This document shows, in pieces, positions 33,295-43,266 of a DNA stretch of 64,000 bases (position 1 is the stretch's first letter; the number at the start of each line of letters is the position of its first letter). Made by a program: the position numbers and the translations under genes. The notes below the pieces were generated by a model. The model saw only the letters and a list, made by a program, of their open reading frames with translations, was not told where the DNA came from and did no database searches. The stretch spans positions 1 to 64,000 of the forward strand of contig JAGNLM010000010.1 of assembly GCA_017999615.1 (NCBI GenBank), in the 5' to 3' direction. This DNA comes from Gammaproteobacteria bacterium. GTDB taxonomy: Bacteria > Pseudomonadota > Gammaproteobacteria > JAABTG01.

Positions 33295-35514
33295 ATGTAC
33301 GAGACGTACTACAGCCTTTCCGCCGACCCCTTCCGGCTCAGTCCCGACCCGCGGTTCTGCTTCGAGCACCCGAGCTTCTCCCGCGCCCGGAAGTACATGC
33401 AGTACGCCCTGCGGCGCGCCGAGGGCTTCATCATGGTCACGGGCCGGCCGGGAACCGGCAAGACCACACTCGTCGAGAGCCTGCTGACGGGGCTCTCGGG
33501 CAACGGGCCGGTCGCGGCGCGTCTCGTGACCGCCCAGTTGGGGCCCGACGAGCTCCTGCGCAAGGTGGCCTACGCCTTCGGGCTCCATGTCGCGGGGCTC
33601 GACAAGGCCACCATGCTCCTGCATCTCGAGCGCTTCCTGATTCAGCAGGCACGCACCGGCCGCGGCGCCCTGCTGGTCATCGACGAGGCTCAGGGGCTGA
33701 ACGCATCCTCCCTGGAGGAGTTGCGCCTGCTCACCAACCTGCAGGAGAACGCTCGGCCGATCCTCCAGATCTTCCTCGTGGGGCAGGAGGAGTTGCGGGA
33801 CATCGTGCAGCGGCCCGAGCTCGAGCAGTTCCACCAGCGGCTCATCGCGGCGTGCCACCTGCGGCCTCTCGACCTCGAGGAGACACGGGCCTATGTGGAG
33901 CACCGGCTGCGGCGCGTGGGGTGGCGCGGGGACCCTCGCATCACCTCCGACGCCTTCGAACTGGTGCACCGGTTCAGCGCCGGCGTCCCCCGCCGGATCA
34001 ACCAGGTTTGCAGCCGGTTGCTCCTGCACGGCGCGGCGGAAGACCGTCACCGCCTGGACGGGAACGACGCCCTGGCGGTCATCGAGGACCTGCGCGCCGA
34101 GCTCCTGGCGCCCGCCGAGGTGGCGGAACCGGAAGAGCTTCGGGACCTGCTGGCATCCCTTCCCAAGGAGCCCGAGCCGCCCCCGAGCGAGCTCCCTCCA
34201 GCGCCCAGGCCGGAACCTGTAAGCCCGCAGCCTGCCTCCGCCCCCCCAGCCCCTCGCGCGGGGGGCTCGCTGGCCATCCCCGGGACCGAAGCGGACGTCG
34301 AGCCCGAGCCTGCGGCACCGCAGCCCCAGAGGGCGCCGCGTACCGCCCCACCGCCCGCCGCGAGAGCCGCAGGCGGGCCCCAGGCGGCCGCCCCGTCCCC
34401 TACCGGTCAGCCGCGGCCGGTGCCGCCGGCGCCCCCCCCCGTTCCCTCCGTTGGGGCGGCCCCGCCGCGTGCCGTAGCCCGGGAGCGGGACGCGTGGATG
34501 GCCACACCGATCCCCACCCCGCCGGAGCCGGCGAGCACCCCTGTGCCCCGGGAGCGCCCCCGCCGCCGATTCGCGGCCCGGGTGCTCGCGCTGTTACTGG
34601 TCGGTCTCGCCGCCGTTCCGTTGCTGCTCGCCCTTTCCCCGGAGCTCGCTGGCAGACTCCAGACGCAGGTGAGCGAGTGGTTGGCCGCTCTCCCCGTCTT
34701 GCGGAGCCCCGCCCCACCCTCGACCAGCGGTTCCGTCGCCCGCCGGTCAGGACCCGAAGAGGTGACATCACCGCGGGCCGAGGGGACCTCGAAGGGCGTG
34801 GAGACGAAGACAGAGCCCACACCCACGGCAGCGACCGCATTGCCGGCGAGCACACCTCTACCCCCCGCTCCGCAGGCCCCGCGCGAGGTCCGTGCAGTGG
34901 CTCGCGAAGCCTCCGACGAGATACCGGCCAGCGCCTCTCCGGCGCTGCCCCCGGCCCCTGCGGCAGAGGAGCCGACCCCGCCGACAGGGGAAGGCGTCCC
35001 CTCGCCTCGCTCCGGCCCCTCTCCTCTGCCGGAGCCCTCGTCGCAAATCGTCCAGACCGAGCAGTCATCGGGCCCGGCGCCCGACACGGCCAACGCCGAG
35101 CACGAGCTCGCGGGCCTCGGCGTCAGCGTGCGGCTGCTCCCGGATGGAACCGTACACGTGAACCTGCGCCGTCAGGTCCCCTTCGACACCAACTCTGCTG
35201 AAGTCCGCCCCGAGTCCCGGCCATTCCTCGACCGACTGGCCGAGGTCCTGAGCCGGCTGGAGGGGTTCGTCGTCCGGGTGGTCGGCCACACCGACGACTC
35301 GGGTCCCCGGGACTACAACGCCCAACTCTCGCGCAGGCGCGCCGAGGCGGTGGCCGCCTATCTGCGCCAGCAGGGCGTTCCAGGCGAGCGACTGCGGGCC
35401 GAGGGACGCAGCGCCGTCGAGCCGAGCCCAGAGCTGCACGGAGTGGCCGACGGCGGGGCCGACCGCCGACGCATCGACCTCCTCATCCAACGGAGCGCCA
35501 ACGGCCGGGCCTGA
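33295..35514 (+). CDS. ExeA-type AAA ATPase fused to an OmpA peptidoglycan-binding domain
   Basis: 739 residues. 1-270: ExeA/GspA-like AAA ATPase (MYETYYSLSADPFRLSPDPR, Walker A GRPGTGKTTLVESL at about 50-63, Walker B LLVIDEAQGL near 125, sensor IFLVGQEELRDI). About 275-425: Pro/Ala-rich linker. About 428-448: one membrane segment (ARVLALLLVGLAAVPLLLAL). About 450-605: second Pro-rich linker. About 615-735: OmpA-C domain (FDTNSAEVRPESRPFLDRLA, VVGHTDDSGPRDYNAQLSRR, RRIDLLIQ). Usual ExeA relatives end in PG_binding_1. It should couple cytosolic ATPase work to the murein layer. Confidence 0.9.
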   Translation: MYETYYSLSADPFRLSPDPRFCFEHPSFSRARKYMQYALRRAEGFIMVTGRPGTGKTTLVESLLTGLSGNGPVAARLVTAQLGPDELLRKVAYAFGLHVAGLDKATMLLHLERFLIQQARTGRGALLVIDEAQGLNASSLEELRLLTNLQENARPILQIFLVGQEELRDIVQRPELEQFHQRLIAACHLRPLDLEETRAYVEHRLRRVGWRGDPRITSDAFELVHRFSAGVPRRINQVCSRLLLHGAAEDRHRLDGNDALAVIEDLRAELLAPAEVAEPEELRDLLASLPKEPEPPPSELPPAPRPEPVSPQPASAPPAPRAGGSLAIPGTEADVEPEPAAPQPQRAPRTAPPPAARAAGGPQAAAPSPTGQPRPVPPAPPPVPSVGAAPPRAVARERDAWMATPIPTPPEPASTPVPRERPRRRFAARVLALLLVGLAAVPLLLALSPELAGRLQTQVSEWLAALPVLRSPAPPSTSGSVARRSGPEEVTSPRAEGTSKGVETKTEPTPTAATALPASTPLPPAPQAPREVRAVAREASDEIPASASPALPPAPAAEEPTPPTGEGVPSPRSGPSPLPEPSSQIVQTEQSSGPAPDTANAEHELAGLGVSVRLLPDGTVHVNLRRQVPFDTNSAEVRPESRPFLDRLAEVLSRLEGFVVRVVGHTDDSGPRDYNAQLSRRRAEAVAAYLRQQGVPGERLRAEGRSAVEPSPELHGVADGGADRRRIDLLIQRSANGRA

Positions 35515-35730
35515 GGCTGAGGCGTTCTCCAGCCGGCGGCACCGCGCCCGAGGGTCCGGGGACGCCCTGGGGGGCCTCCCGAGTTTTTCCCTGCCCACGG
35601 GCTACGCGTGGGGGCTCGAGTCGGTCATACTTCGATGTTTTCCGGAACCAAGGCCCCTCACCCATCGCCCGGGCCGGCAGCACCCCCTTCGGGAAAGTCC
35701 GTGCTGACGGGTCCAAAGACAGGGATGGTC

Positions 35731-36168
35731 ATGAAACCCATGCGTGCAACCCGGAGAGTCCTGACAGCGGCGCTGTGCCTGGGCGCACTCTCCGCCCCAG
35801 CGGATAACGGCCGCGACCTTGCAGGGCAGTGCCAACAGGCCCTGCGGCTGAACGTCCTCGGTGTCGAGGGCCTCGACATCGACTCCATCATCGAGGGCGT
35901 GTACTGCGTCGCGTACATCGGTGGCCTGCTCGATGGCCTGATCGTCGCCGAGGAGGACATCGAGCCCCGGGCGGCCCGCGCCCGCCCCACCATCTGTCTG
36001 CCGCCCACCGGACTGGACATGGCCCAGGCCGTCCGCCTCGTGATGGCGTGGCTCGAGGAACACCCGGAGGGGCTGAGCGAGCCCGCCCGCGTCGTAGTGC
36101 ACCGGGCACTCGCCGAGTCCTTTCCCTGCTCGACGCGGAGCGGTCCCGTCCCCAGGAAGAAGCGCTGA
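35731..36168 (+). CDS. Rap1a/Tai-like small exported protein
   Basis: 145 residues from the ATG at 35731 (AGGGA 5 bases upstream) with a short signal peptide (VLTAALCLGALSAPA). The mature part has the Rap1a/Tai spacing: CQQAL...YCVAYIGGLLDGLIV, TICLPPTGLDMAQAVRLVMAWLEEHPEGL and the closing ALAESFPC, with four cysteines likely forming two disulfides. Founding members are periplasmic immunity proteins against type VI effectors, but many relatives are orphans and no effector is near this gene. Confidence 0.75.
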   Translation: MKPMRATRRVLTAALCLGALSAPADNGRDLAGQCQQALRLNVLGVEGLDIDSIIEGVYCVAYIGGLLDGLIVAEEDIEPRAARARPTICLPPTGLDMAQAVRLVMAWLEEHPEGLSEPARVVVHRALAESFPCSTRSGPVPRKKR

Positions 36169-36269
36169 GCCGCGCTGAGCCGCGCGGCCACTCTGTGCAG
36201 TTTTGCATTTTGTTCACTAGAATCTTCTCAGAGCTCGAGTCCCCGAGCCTGCGACAGGAGAGTCAAACC

Positions 36270-36689
36270 GTGGCAAAAGTGGCCCCCAAAACAAAAAAGA
36301 AACCCGCGAAGTCTCCCGTGAGCCGCAAAGCCGCTCCGGTGAAGAAGGCCGCGCCCAAGGCGAAGGCCGCGGCTGTTTCCAAGCCGATGACCAAGGCCCA
36401 GATCTACAACGCGATCACCGAGCGCGTCGGCCTCGCCAAGAAAGACGTGGCGGCCGTGATGTCGGAGCTGCAGGCGCTCATCGAGGGTCACCTGGCGAAG
36501 AAGGGCCCGGGCCAGTTCACGCTTCCCGGGCTCCTGAAGTTGACCCGCGCCAAGAAGCCCGCCACCAAGGCGCGCATGGGGCGCAACCCGCGCACCGGCG
36601 AAGCGATGGAGATCCCCTCCCGACCCGCCCGCACCACGATTCGCCTGCGGGCCCTGAAGGGGCTGAAAGGGATGATCGAGGGCAGCTAG
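36270..36689 (+). CDS. HU-family DNA-binding protein with basic N-terminal tail
   Basis: 139 residues from a GTG start behind GACAGGAGAG. Residues 1-40 are a Lys/Ala/Pro tail resembling histone H1 tails (KKKPAKSPVSRKAAPVKKAA). Residues 41-139 are an HU/IHF fold: MTKAQIYNAITERVGLAKKD, VMSELQALIEGHLAKKGPGQ, FTLPGLLKLTRAKKPATKAR and GRNPRTGEAMEIPSRPART. It probably compacts DNA. A TAGAAT -10-like box lies at 36218-36223. The gene ends at a strong bidirectional terminator. Confidence 0.9.
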   Translation: MAKVAPKTKKKPAKSPVSRKAAPVKKAAPKAKAAAVSKPMTKAQIYNAITERVGLAKKDVAAVMSELQALIEGHLAKKGPGQFTLPGLLKLTRAKKPATKARMGRNPRTGEAMEIPSRPARTTIRLRALKGLKGMIEGS

Positions 36690-36783
36690 GGAGCCCCTCG
36701 AAGGCCGCCCCATCCCCCTGGCTTGACGTACGGGCCCTCTGCAGCCTGGCGTCCGGCTCGAGGCTCTGGAGGGATGGCGGCCG

Positions 36784-36838
36784 GAACACCCGCCCTGGCG
36801 GGACGTTACCGCGCGTCCTGCCAGGTGGTGTTTGTTTG
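36784..36838. terminator. bidirectional terminator between HU and PilZ-like genes
   Basis: Long hairpin: AACAC...CCTGGCGGGACG (36785-36805) against CGTCCTGCCAGG..GTGTT (36814-36832), with one G-T pair and a small internal bulge. It is followed by TTGTTTGTG on the plus strand. It sits between two convergent genes. Confidence 0.7.
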
Positions 36839-36846
36839 TGCGTCCC

Positions 36847-37131
36847 TCAGAGAGAGAGGGTCATCCCCCAGGGGTCGCTGTCCGTCACCGTAGCCGGAAA
36901 CGTTCGGGAGTACAGCCCCGCGTAGACACCGAGCAGGTCCTCAACCATAAGGTGCGTGCCCGGGGGGAATACGATGGGCCCGTGCAGCAGCACGAGGCTC
37001 TTCTCGTAGATCTCCCGAATCCCGTAGAGCCCGATCGGTCGACCCTGGTAGCGCAGGTGCACCAGGGGCAGTCTGAGCGTGCCCGACCCTCTGGGTGGGC
37101 GTGCTTGCGCCGCGACCGAAGACTCTGCCAT
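36847..37131 (-). CDS. small PilZ-like protein
   Basis: 94 residues from an ATG with a perfect GGAGGTG in front. The fold pattern is PilZ-like: LPLVHLRYQGRPIGLYGIREIYEKSLVLLHG, PPGTHLMVEDL and a final strand FPATVTDSDPWGMTLSL. The c-di-GMP-binding residues (RxxxR and D/NxSxxG) are missing, so if it is PilZ it probably does not bind the nucleotide. The family call is by pattern only. It is divergent from the ABC-F gene. Confidence 0.5.
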   Translation of the reverse strand: MAESSVAAQARPPRGSGTLRLPLVHLRYQGRPIGLYGIREIYEKSLVLLHGPIVFPPGTHLMVEDLLGVYAGLYSRTFPATVTDSDPWGMTLSL

Positions 37132-37234
37132 GTCCACACCTCCGGTGCACTCCGACGAAGGTACACTCGCCGATAGCGGACAATGCGCAGACTTCCTTGA
37201 AACCCCGCTCGCCCACCTTGCCAACCACCCAGCA

Positions 37235-39124
<1,890 letters not shown>

Positions 39125-39137
39125 GGCACTGCTTCCC

Positions 39138-39566
39138 TCAGAGGCGCATCGCCTCTTCCTGGCTGAGGAAGCGCAGGCCCTGCCCGTCCAGCGCGGCACG
39201 CGCCTGCTGGGGGTCCCGCACCTCGATCAGCAGGATCGCCCGGTTGTTCGCCACCAGGCCCGAAGAGTTCTGCACATTGACCTGCTGGCGCGTCAGGGTC
39301 TGGGCGAGCTCGTGGAAGGCCCCCGGTTTGTCCTCGATCTCGACGGCCAGCACCTCCACGAGCGAGGCGGTGAAGCCCGCCTCCTTCAGCGCCGTGAATC
39401 CCCGATCGCACTGGTCGACCAGGAACTTGATCACGCCGAAGGACTCGGAGGTCGAGATCGTCATCCAGCGGATGTTGACGCCCGCGTCGGCGAGGACCTT
39501 CGTCACCCGAGCCATCTGTCCCAGCTTGTTCTCCGCGAACACGGCGAGGAGTTTGACCGCGCTCAT
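39138..39566 (-). CDS. tandem ACT-domain protein, paired with paaK copy 2
   Basis: 142 residues, two ACT units: LLAVFAENKLGQMARVTKVLADAGVNIRW and LAVEIEDKPGAFHELAQTLTRQQVNVQN. It starts 17 bases after the paaK copy 2 stop and is the last gene of that operon. Likely an amino-acid (aromatic) sensor for the ligase or pathway. It is convergent with the ABC-F gene; the 13-base gap and its edges contain a CTGAGG/CCTCAG hairpin but no T-run. Confidence 0.9.
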   Translation of the reverse strand: MSAVKLLAVFAENKLGQMARVTKVLADAGVNIRWMTISTSESFGVIKFLVDQCDRGFTALKEAGFTASLVEVLAVEIEDKPGAFHELAQTLTRQQVNVQNSSGLVANNRAILLIEVRDPQQARAALDGQGLRFLSQEEAMRL

Positions 39567-39583
39567 GACATGGGCACCCGTTC

Positions 39584-40876
39584 CTAGAGTTTTCGGTTGT
39601 CGACGACGCGCTTGGCCTTGCCCTCGCTCACCGGCAAGGATCCGGGCGCTACCAGCTCGATCTTGGGCCTCACCATGATCTCGGCGCGCAGCTTCTCGCC
39701 GATCTGGTCCTGCAGCCTCACCAGATGCTCGAGCTGCCCGTCGAAGGTGGCGCCCGACAGCTCCACCTGGACGATCATCTCGTCGAGTCCTTCCAGCCGG
39801 ATCAGATAATTCCGGCCGACTTCGGGGAAGCGCATGAGAACCCGCTCCACCTGCTGCGGATAGACGTTCGCGCCCCGGATGATCAACATGTCGTCGGAGC
39901 GTCCGGTGATGCGCCGGATGCGGGCGTGGGTGCGGCCGCACGCGCACGGCGTCCGATCGATGGAGGTGATGTCCCGAGTGCGGTAGCGCAGGATGGGCAT
40001 CGCCTCGCGCGCGAGCGAGGTGAGGACCATCTCCCCGGTCTCCCCATCGGGCAGGGGCTCGCCCGTCTTGGGGTCGATCACCTCCACCAGATAGTTGTCC
40101 TCCCAGATGTGCATGCCGTCGCGCTCGGAGCACTCGAAGGCCACCCCCGGGCCGTTCATCTCGGAAAGGCCGTAGGAGTTGAACACCGTGATCCCGAGGG
40201 CCTCCTCGATCTTCTGGCGGGTCTCCTCCGTGTAGGGCTCGGCGCCGATGAGCCCGGTGCGCAAGCGCAGGTCCTTGCGCGGGTCGATCCCCTTGCGCTC
40301 GAGGAAATCCGCGAAGTAGAGCGCGTAGCTCGGGGTGGTGTGGATGACGGTGCTGCCGAAATCCTGCATCAACATCAACTGGCGCTCGGAGTTGCCGGGC
40401 CCCGCCGGGATGACGAGCAGCCCCACCTTCTCCGCGCCGTAGTGCATGACCAGGGCCCCGGTGAAGAGGCCGTAGGTCATCATGTTCTGCAGCACGTCGT
40501 GCTGGGACGCCCCCGTCATGACCAGGCAGCGGGCGGTCAGCTCCGCTGCCTGATCCACGTCCTTGCGAGAGAAGAAGAGCGCCTTCGGCTTGCCGGTGGT
40601 GCCGCTCGAGGTGTGCAGGCGCACGACCTGTTCGGGTCCCTTGACCAGCAGCCCGGCGGGGTAGTTCGCGCGCAGGTCGGCGTTCGTCGTGAACGGCAAG
40701 CGCCGCAGGTCTGCGAGCGTCCTGACGGAGGCGGGATCGAGCCCCATCTCCCGGAACCGGGCCTGATAGAAGGGGACGTGCTCACCCACCCGCCGCACGG
40801 TGCGGAGCAGGCGGGCGAGCTGCAACGCCTCCAGCTCGGGCCTCGGTAACGTCTCGACTTCCCGATCCCAGAACAT
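39584..40876 (-). CDS. paaK: phenylacetate--CoA ligase, copy 2
   Basis: 430 residues. LHTSSGTTGKPKALFFSRKD, MTYGLFTGALVMHYGAEKVG, SYGLSEMNGPGVAFEC, ILRYRTRDITSI, RGANVYPQQVERVL and the lysine tail SEGKAKRVVDNRKL. It is clearly homologous to copy 1 but diverged throughout, so it is an old paralogue likely with a different arylacetate preference. A model Shine-Dalgarno (GAAGGAGATCGC) precedes the ATG. The gene lies 10 bases after the porin gene in the transporter operon. Confidence 0.95.
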   Translation of the reverse strand: MFWDREVETLPRPELEALQLARLLRTVRRVGEHVPFYQARFREMGLDPASVRTLADLRRLPFTTNADLRANYPAGLLVKGPEQVVRLHTSSGTTGKPKALFFSRKDVDQAAELTARCLVMTGASQHDVLQNMMTYGLFTGALVMHYGAEKVGLLVIPAGPGNSERQLMLMQDFGSTVIHTTPSYALYFADFLERKGIDPRKDLRLRTGLIGAEPYTEETRQKIEEALGITVFNSYGLSEMNGPGVAFECSERDGMHIWEDNYLVEVIDPKTGEPLPDGETGEMVLTSLAREAMPILRYRTRDITSIDRTPCACGRTHARIRRITGRSDDMLIIRGANVYPQQVERVLMRFPEVGRNYLIRLEGLDEMIVQVELSGATFDGQLEHLVRLQDQIGEKLRAEIMVRPKIELVAPGSLPVSEGKAKRVVDNRKL

Positions 40877-40886
40877 GCGATCTCCT

Positions 40887-42305
40887 TCAGAAGGCGTACA
40901 TCAACTCCCAACGCGCGAAGACGGCGTTGTGGGGGAGGTCGTCGTAGTAGTTGCCGGGGTTCAGCCACTCGAGGAGCAGGTGCCCGGTCAGCCGATCGCT
41001 GCCGGTGAGGAGCTTCTCGCCCAGCTTGAACTTGTTCCACCAGGTGAACAGGAGCCCGCGATTGTGGCCGCCGCCCGCGCCGTCGTCCACCGGGGCCTTC
41101 ATGTAACCCGCCATGAGCTCGGCCTTGTACCAGGGGGCGGGTGAGAGCTCCAGGTCCACGTGGGGCATGCTCATGTTCGACCAGCGCCCGGCGCCGTCCC
41201 GGTCGAAGGCAAACACATACAGCTCGCTGTACTGCGGCCAGCGGGCGAACACCGGGTTCCAGCCCTCGTCCTTGTTGCTGCTGCCCTGCTTGTCGCCGCT
41301 CAGGTAGTACCAGCCGACGCCGAGCCTCGGCTTCATCGACTCCAGGACCGGGGGCGACCACCTCAGGACGGCATCGACCATCCCGCCCTCCACGTCGGCG
41401 GAGCCGCGCTCACCCCACTGGTAGGCGAGCTCCACGTTGGCGCTCAGACTGTCGCTGAACTTCGGCATCAGGCGCACGCCCACGGTGTTCAGGTCCAGCT
41501 CGGGGTACACCCAGTTCCCCGCCCTGTAGCGGCCCGCGAACGGGTATTGGGAGTTGTCCTCCCACTCCGACTCTTCCTTGTAGAGGTAGTAGGCCTCGAA
41601 GGGGAGCTCTTTGTAGCTGTTGCTCTTCCAGTAGATCCCCGCGGCCTTTTCCTCCATCTCCTCGAGTTCCGTCGGGTCGTAGCCGGAGAGGTAGCGGTCG
41701 TTCTTCGGCTTGTGCAGCGCCAGGTTGTTCTCCGGCGAGTTGGAGATGAGCAGCAGGTCGACGGTGTTGTCCGGAATGCCCCGGTAGGTCAGCTTCAACG
41801 CGTCGAAGTAGATCGTGCGCGACCCGTCCAGCGGGGTGCCGTCCAAAAGCACGCGACCGTTGCCGTAGATGAGGTCCTGGCGTCCGGCGCGGACGTCCAG
41901 CGTGTCGTTGAAGAGCCCCTTCAGGTCCAGGTAGAGGTTGTCGACGACCAGCTCGTCCGGATAGGTGTAACCGGCCTGTCGGCCCTCGTAATCGGGCTCC
42001 CAGAACTTGCGGAACTCGTTGGTGAGCCTGCCGTAGATCCGGGCCTCGCGGCTCAGGTCGGCCTGGGCCCAGACCCTCGGGCGCACCCGAAGGTAGTTGT
42101 TCTCTCCGGAGGGGTTCTCGCTACCGACGACGCGGGCGTAGCCCCCGGGCCGGTAGGGGATGTGTTCGAAGTACTCCTGGCGAACCCGCAGGTCTGCGCC
42201 TGCCTTGAAGGACGGATAGCTCACCTCCGTCTTGCTTCCCTGCGCCCACACCCCCGTGGCTGCCAGCGCCGCCGCGACCGCTACCGCCATTGACCTGAGC
42301 GTCAT
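40887..42305 (-). CDS. alginate-export-type outer-membrane porin
   Basis: 472 residues with a signal peptide ending ATGVWA/QG. AlgE-like pattern: VRQEYFEHIPYRPGGYARVV, NNYLRVRPRVWAQADLSREARIYGRLTNEFRKFW, the FDALKLTYRG and DVRAGRQDLIYGNGRVLLDGTPLDGSRT block, and a C-terminal aromatic (WELMYAF). The family includes alginate exporters and many substrate-uptake porins. Its position between a symporter accessory gene and paaK argues for uptake of an aromatic acid here rather than alginate export. Confidence 0.85.
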   Translation of the reverse strand: MTLRSMAVAVAAALAATGVWAQGSKTEVSYPSFKAGADLRVRQEYFEHIPYRPGGYARVVGSENPSGENNYLRVRPRVWAQADLSREARIYGRLTNEFRKFWEPDYEGRQAGYTYPDELVVDNLYLDLKGLFNDTLDVRAGRQDLIYGNGRVLLDGTPLDGSRTIYFDALKLTYRGIPDNTVDLLLISNSPENNLALHKPKNDRYLSGYDPTELEEMEEKAAGIYWKSNSYKELPFEAYYLYKEESEWEDNSQYPFAGRYRAGNWVYPELDLNTVGVRLMPKFSDSLSANVELAYQWGERGSADVEGGMVDAVLRWSPPVLESMKPRLGVGWYYLSGDKQGSSNKDEGWNPVFARWPQYSELYVFAFDRDGAGRWSNMSMPHVDLELSPAPWYKAELMAGYMKAPVDDGAGGGHNRGLLFTWWNKFKLGEKLLTGSDRLTGHLLLEWLNPGNYYDDLPHNAVFARWELMYAF

Positions 42306-42342
42306 CTTCTTCCCCCCGAACGCGGCTCACCCGCCGCGCGTG

Positions 42343-42519
42343 TCAGAGTGTCGACTCGATGTCTTCCTTCTCCTCGCGTGCCCAACGCACGTCTTCTTCC
42401 TGCCCTGGCTCGTCGCCACGGTTCCAGTTGACGACACCGTACCCCAGGCACAACACCGCGCTGGCAATGGAGAGCCAGTACGCCGCTGCCACCCAGGGAT
42501 CCGCCAGTCCCAGCATCAT
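42343..42519 (-). CDS. symporter small accessory protein
   Basis: 58 residues, ATG at 42519 behind GGGGGAG. MMLGLADPWVAAAYWLSIAS, a single membrane helix continuing AVLCLGYGVVNWN, then an acidic/charged tail (EEDVRWAREEKEDIESTL). Such short proteins accompany sodium/solute symporters. The matching symporter gene lies upstream in the same operon, separated here by a cyclophilin gene, which is unusual. Confidence 0.75.
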   Translation of the reverse strand: MMLGLADPWVAAAYWLSIASAVLCLGYGVVNWNRGDEPGQEEDVRWAREEKEDIESTL

Positions 42520-42701
42520 GCCGCTCCCCCGCTCCCGCTCACCCGTCCGCCGCCATACGCCGGTCGCTCAGGTCTTTTCTCACCTGGCGCAGGCAGGGAC
42601 CACGCGCCGCAGGCGCGGGGTTGGGGTCCATGATCGAGGGGCGCGCACGCATACCCGACGGAGCGTATCGCCTGCGGAACGCCAGGACATAGACCCACGT
42701 C

Positions 42702-42719
42702 AATAAGTCGCGACTTATT
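42702..42719. promoter_or_regulatory. perfect 18-bp palindrome at the end of the cyclophilin gene
   Basis: AATAAGTCGCGACTTATT, a perfect dyad, AT-rich in a GC-rich setting. It covers the TAA of the cyclophilin gene and lies about 180 bases before the small accessory gene. It could be a regulator-binding site for the distal half of the operon, or an RNA hairpin limiting readthrough or protecting the upstream mRNA. Confidence 0.5.
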
Positions 42720-43266
42720 CACCCGCGCCCCGGGTCCCCACCAGACGGGCGCGCACGACCCGGTCGGGATTCTCGACGGCGCCGTTGCGCGCCTTGTCGC
42801 CCTTCTTGAGGGCGTCGACGTGCTCCATGCCCGTCACGACCCGCCCCCAGTACGTGTACTGGCCGTCGAGCCAGGGCGAGGGCCCGAGGCAGATGAAGAA
42901 CTGGGAATCCGCGCTGTCGGGGTCGCGCGAGCGCGCCATGCCCACACTCCCCCGCACGAAGGACTCCTGGGAGAACTCGGCCACGAGCTTCGTCCCCGAG
43001 CCGCCGGTCCCGTTCCCCTTCGGGTCCCCGGTCTGCGCCATGAAGCCCGCGATGACCCGATGGAAGGTCAGGCCGTCGTAGAACTTCTGGCCCACCAGCT
43101 CGCGGATCCGCGCCACGTGTTTCGGCGCGAGGTCGGGCCGCATCTCGATGACCACCGGGCCGGAGGCCAGTTCGAGGACCAGGGTGTCCGCCGGCCCGGC
43201 GGCGAGGGTCGGCGCGCCCAGAAGGGCCGCCGCCAAGCCAAGAACGTAACGCCAGCTCGTTTTCAT
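42715..43266 (-). CDS. periplasmic cyclophilin-type peptidyl-prolyl isomerase
   Basis: 183 residues with a signal peptide (WRYVLGLAAALLGAPTLAA). Cyclophilin core: VVIEMRPDLAPKHVARIREL, YDGLTFHRVIAGFMAQTGDP (catalytic Arg), VGMARSRDPDSADSQFFICL and YTYWGRVVTGMEHVDALKKG. The ATG overlaps the symporter stop (ATGA). A folding helper inside a transporter operon suggests it serves the porin or the symporter, but this is inference. Confidence 0.93.
   Translation of the reverse strand: MKTSWRYVLGLAAALLGAPTLAAGPADTLVLELASGPVVIEMRPDLAPKHVARIRELVGQKFYDGLTFHRVIAGFMAQTGDPKGNGTGGSGTKLVAEFSQESFVRGSVGMARSRDPDSADSQFFICLGPSPWLDGQYTYWGRVVTGMEHVDALKKGDKARNGAVENPDRVVRARLVGTRGAGE

Noticed and set aside
35546-35592. 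GC-rich stem followed by TTTTT after the AAA-OmpA gene
   Set aside because: The stem has mismatches and only short runs of pairing, so I could not support a terminator with confidence.
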